6,963 bases of DNA from Candidatus Latescibacterota bacterium (GTDB lineage Bacteria; Latescibacterota; UBA2968; GCA-2709665), in the NCBI GenBank assembly GCA_030746455.1, contig JASLMQ010000550.1, forward strand, positions 1-6,963. The letters are read 5' to 3'. The stretch's first letter is position 1. Each line of letters starts with the position of its first letter. Shown piece after piece: positions 5,625 to 6,963 of this stretch. A program made the position numbers and the translations under genes. The notes under the pieces are model-generated. The model had not been told where the DNA came from, did no database searches, and saw only the letters and a program-made list of their open reading frames with translations.

Positions 5625-5868
5625 GCTGCCCGAAACCGGTGGGTGCGCAGTGCGAGCCCTCTATGGACTGAGGCCATTCCCACCTTGCTTTGCCCCCCTG
5701 CCCGCCCTATCTTGCCGTCGAAGACCAATGGAATGGCGAGGTCCGGGGCGGGGTCGGGACGTCTACGGTAGACTGGGAAGTGATGGCCATCCACCCTCCG
5801 CAGAAGCGCTTCGGCGGACGGGAGCTTCGGGTAACCGAGGTGTGTTCTTTCTGCACCGGAGATAGACG
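5625..5868 (+). promoter_or_regulatory. Upstream region of the propeller gene with two palindromes
   Basis: No gene is supported here. Two inverted repeats stand out. GTCTAC-G-GTAGAC at 5761-5773 is perfect, and a 20-bp palindrome at 5798-5817 has CCGC.GAAGC pairing with GCTTC.GCGG and a single mismatched pair (A5802/G5813). They lie about 96 and 52 bp before the start codon and are candidate operators for control of the propeller gene. I did not find a convincing -35/-10 pair. A Shine-Dalgarno GGAGA lies at 5858-5862. Confidence 0.4.
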
Positions 5869-6963
5869 ATGAAGCAGCGTCGCGGGATACTCATCCGAAT
5901 GATTCCCTTCGCCCTCCTGGCCGTGGGACTGGCTGCCGCCGACTGCTGGGCCGTGCAGCCGTACACGCCCGTCCATCCCGATCCCGTTCTCGAGCCCTGG
6001 CGCTGGACCGTGTTCCCCGAGCTGAAGGGCCTGGGTCTCCAGTGCATAGCCGAGGACAGAGAGGGCCGAATGTGGTTTGGCGTCGCGGACGGCGTCCGGG
6101 TCTTCGACGGTGCAAACTGGACGGCCTATACCGAAGACGATGGGGTGTTGGGAAGACCAGTTCAGGCCCTTTGCACCGCACGCGACGGAAGCGTATATGC
6201 CGGCACGTACACCGGCGTCAGCCGCTTCCGTGATGGGAAGTGGCAGCGCGTCTTCGCCGCGAAGGACGATATCCCGTTGAATGTCTTGGCCGTGATAGAA
6301 GCCTCGGATCGCAGCATCTGGGCGGCGACGTGGTACGGTGCTCTGCGTATCCGGAACGAGAAGGCAACACTGCACGCATCCGCGGATTTCGAATCCCTGA
6401 TCCTGGCATTGGCACCGAATGCGCGATTTGTGGTCTCACCAGATGAAGCGACAACGCCCCGGCCTTGGGGAGGAACCCGGGGTGCAGGGATCGGGGTGCT
6501 GTCGTCGACGATAGGCTACAGAACCCGACCGCTGGTCATTCATACTGTCCTGACCGGGGGACCGGCTGATGCCGCAGGTCTGAGAACTGGCGACCGAATC
6601 ATGGCCATAGACGGCAGTTCCACCGGATCGCTGGACATCCCTGCCGGGACCACGGCCACGCTCACCGTGGAGCGGGAAGGTCGTGCTGGTTCCTTGGAGG
6701 TAACCGTCACAGGAAAGGAACTCAAGGAGACCTACCGGGACTTTTGGGTCTATGATGCTCATGAGGACCGCGAAGGCCTGATGTGGTTCGGGCTCAGGGG
6801 AGGCCCCATCTGCAGGTATGATCCGCGTAAGGCCGGGAAAGACGATGCGTGGCGCCTCTATACGGAAGCAGACGGGCTGGACCTCGAGTCTGGCTCGCGC
6901 ATCCACCGGACCGGCGACGGAACCGTTTGGGCGGCCTCCCGCAGTGAGAGAAGTGGTATAAAC
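5869..6963 (+). CDS. Exported Reg_prop-type beta-propeller protein with internal PDZ domain, 3' truncated by window
   Basis: The frame is open for 365 codons to the window edge, so the C-terminus is missing. MKQRR plus a hydrophobic segment (about 9-24) forms a signal peptide, with likely cleavage after Ala24 or Ala28. The mature part contains two-component-regulator-propeller style blades (PF07494), recognisable by REGRMWFGVADGVRVFDG (65-81), DGSVYAGTYTGVSRFRDG (106-123), RSIWAATWYGALRI (148-161), REGLMWFGLRGG (301-312) and GDGTVWAASR (349-358). Between the third and fourth of these, residues about 205-283 form a PDZ domain, with GGPADAAGLRTGDRIMAIDG (230-249) as its signature. PDZ domains bind peptide C-termini. 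Reg_prop blades usually form periplasmic ligand-sensing propellers in hybrid two-component sensors. Whether a membrane helix and kinase follow cannot be seen. The start at 5869 has GGAGA at 5858-5862 with 6-nt spacing. An internal ATG at 5899 would shorten the signal peptide. It probably forms its own transcription unit after the terminator at 5594-5624. It could be a sensor, a secreted scaffold or a protease-associated protein. Confidence 0.86.
   Translation, partial: MKQRRGILIRMIPFALLAVGLAAADCWAVQPYTPVHPDPVLEPWRWTVFPELKGLGLQCIAEDREGRMWFGVADGVRVFDGANWTAYTEDDGVLGRPVQALCTARDGSVYAGTYTGVSRFRDGKWQRVFAAKDDIPLNVLAVIEASDRSIWAATWYGALRIRNEKATLHASADFESLILALAPNARFVVSPDEATTPRPWGGTRGAGIGVLSSTIGYRTRPLVIHTVLTGGPADAAGLRTGDRIMAIDGSSTGSLDIPAGTTATLTVEREGRAGSLEVTVTGKELKETYRDFWVYDAHEDREGLMWFGLRGGPICRYDPRKAGKDDAWRLYTEADGLDLESGSRIHRTGDGTVWAASRSERSGIN

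Noticed and set aside
5461..5865. A 134-codon plus-strand open frame across the FAD gene end and the following gap
   Set aside because: It overlaps the end of the FAD gene, runs through the terminator hairpin and has no domain resemblance or ribosome binding site.
5888..5946. Lipoprotein signal at Cys26 of the propeller protein
   Set aside because: The residue before the cysteine is Asp, which does not fit the lipobox. Ordinary signal peptidase cleavage fits better.

Overview
The window reads as GC-rich bacterial chromosome with every gene on the + strand. It holds six solid genes. They are cysS (cysteinyl-tRNA synthetase), a tRNA-Thr(TGT) with an encoded CCA, a uroporphyrinogen-decarboxylase-superfamily protein that is not HemE, a xylose-isomerase-like TIM barrel protein, a PF12831-type FAD-dependent oxidoreductase, and a secreted Reg_prop-type beta-propeller protein with a PDZ domain that runs off the right edge. 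The phylum cannot be fixed from the sequence. The combination of unassigned URO-D, AP-endonuclease-2-fold and FAD_oxidored proteins with a propeller protein is one I associate with Planctomycetes, Armatimonadetes, Hydrogenedentes, Latescibacteria and similar groups, often known only from metagenomes. That affiliation is inference. No phage, insertion sequence or CRISPR signal was seen.

Layout. Positions 1-289 are non-coding and contain two adjacent hairpins at 19-59 that look like a dispersed intergenic element. cysS occupies 290-1702. Five bases after its stop lies a heptamer tandem array (1707-1738), followed by two small hairpins and a good sigma70-type promoter (TTGCCG, 17 bp, TATACT at 1831-1859) that drives the tRNA-Thr at 1913-1987. 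The URO-D-like gene begins at 2067, 79 nt after the tRNA, with no convincing terminator between, so read-through from the tRNA promoter is possible. The TIM barrel gene follows at 3223-4041 after 82 nt. A 254-nt gap then contains a terminator-like hairpin nested within a larger potential RNA fold (4048-4202). The FAD oxidoreductase gene is at 4296-5519 and is closed by a strong GC-rich terminator (5594-5624). A further 245 nt containing two palindromes leads to the propeller/PDZ gene at 5869.

How the genes may work together. cysS and tRNA-Thr are housekeeping translation genes and mark an ordinary chromosomal location. The URO-D-like, TIM-barrel and FAD proteins are all enzymes of small-molecule metabolism. 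Their order suggests one catabolic or methyl-transfer cassette acting on a sugar-like or methylated substrate, but the substrate cannot be named and the terminator before the FAD gene argues against a single transcript. The exported propeller/PDZ protein is probably a separate unit with a sensory or scaffold role at the envelope. No complete new system can be demonstrated here. The best leads are the PDZ-in-propeller architecture, the structured 4048-4202 region, the three-enzyme cassette and the heptamer repeat.
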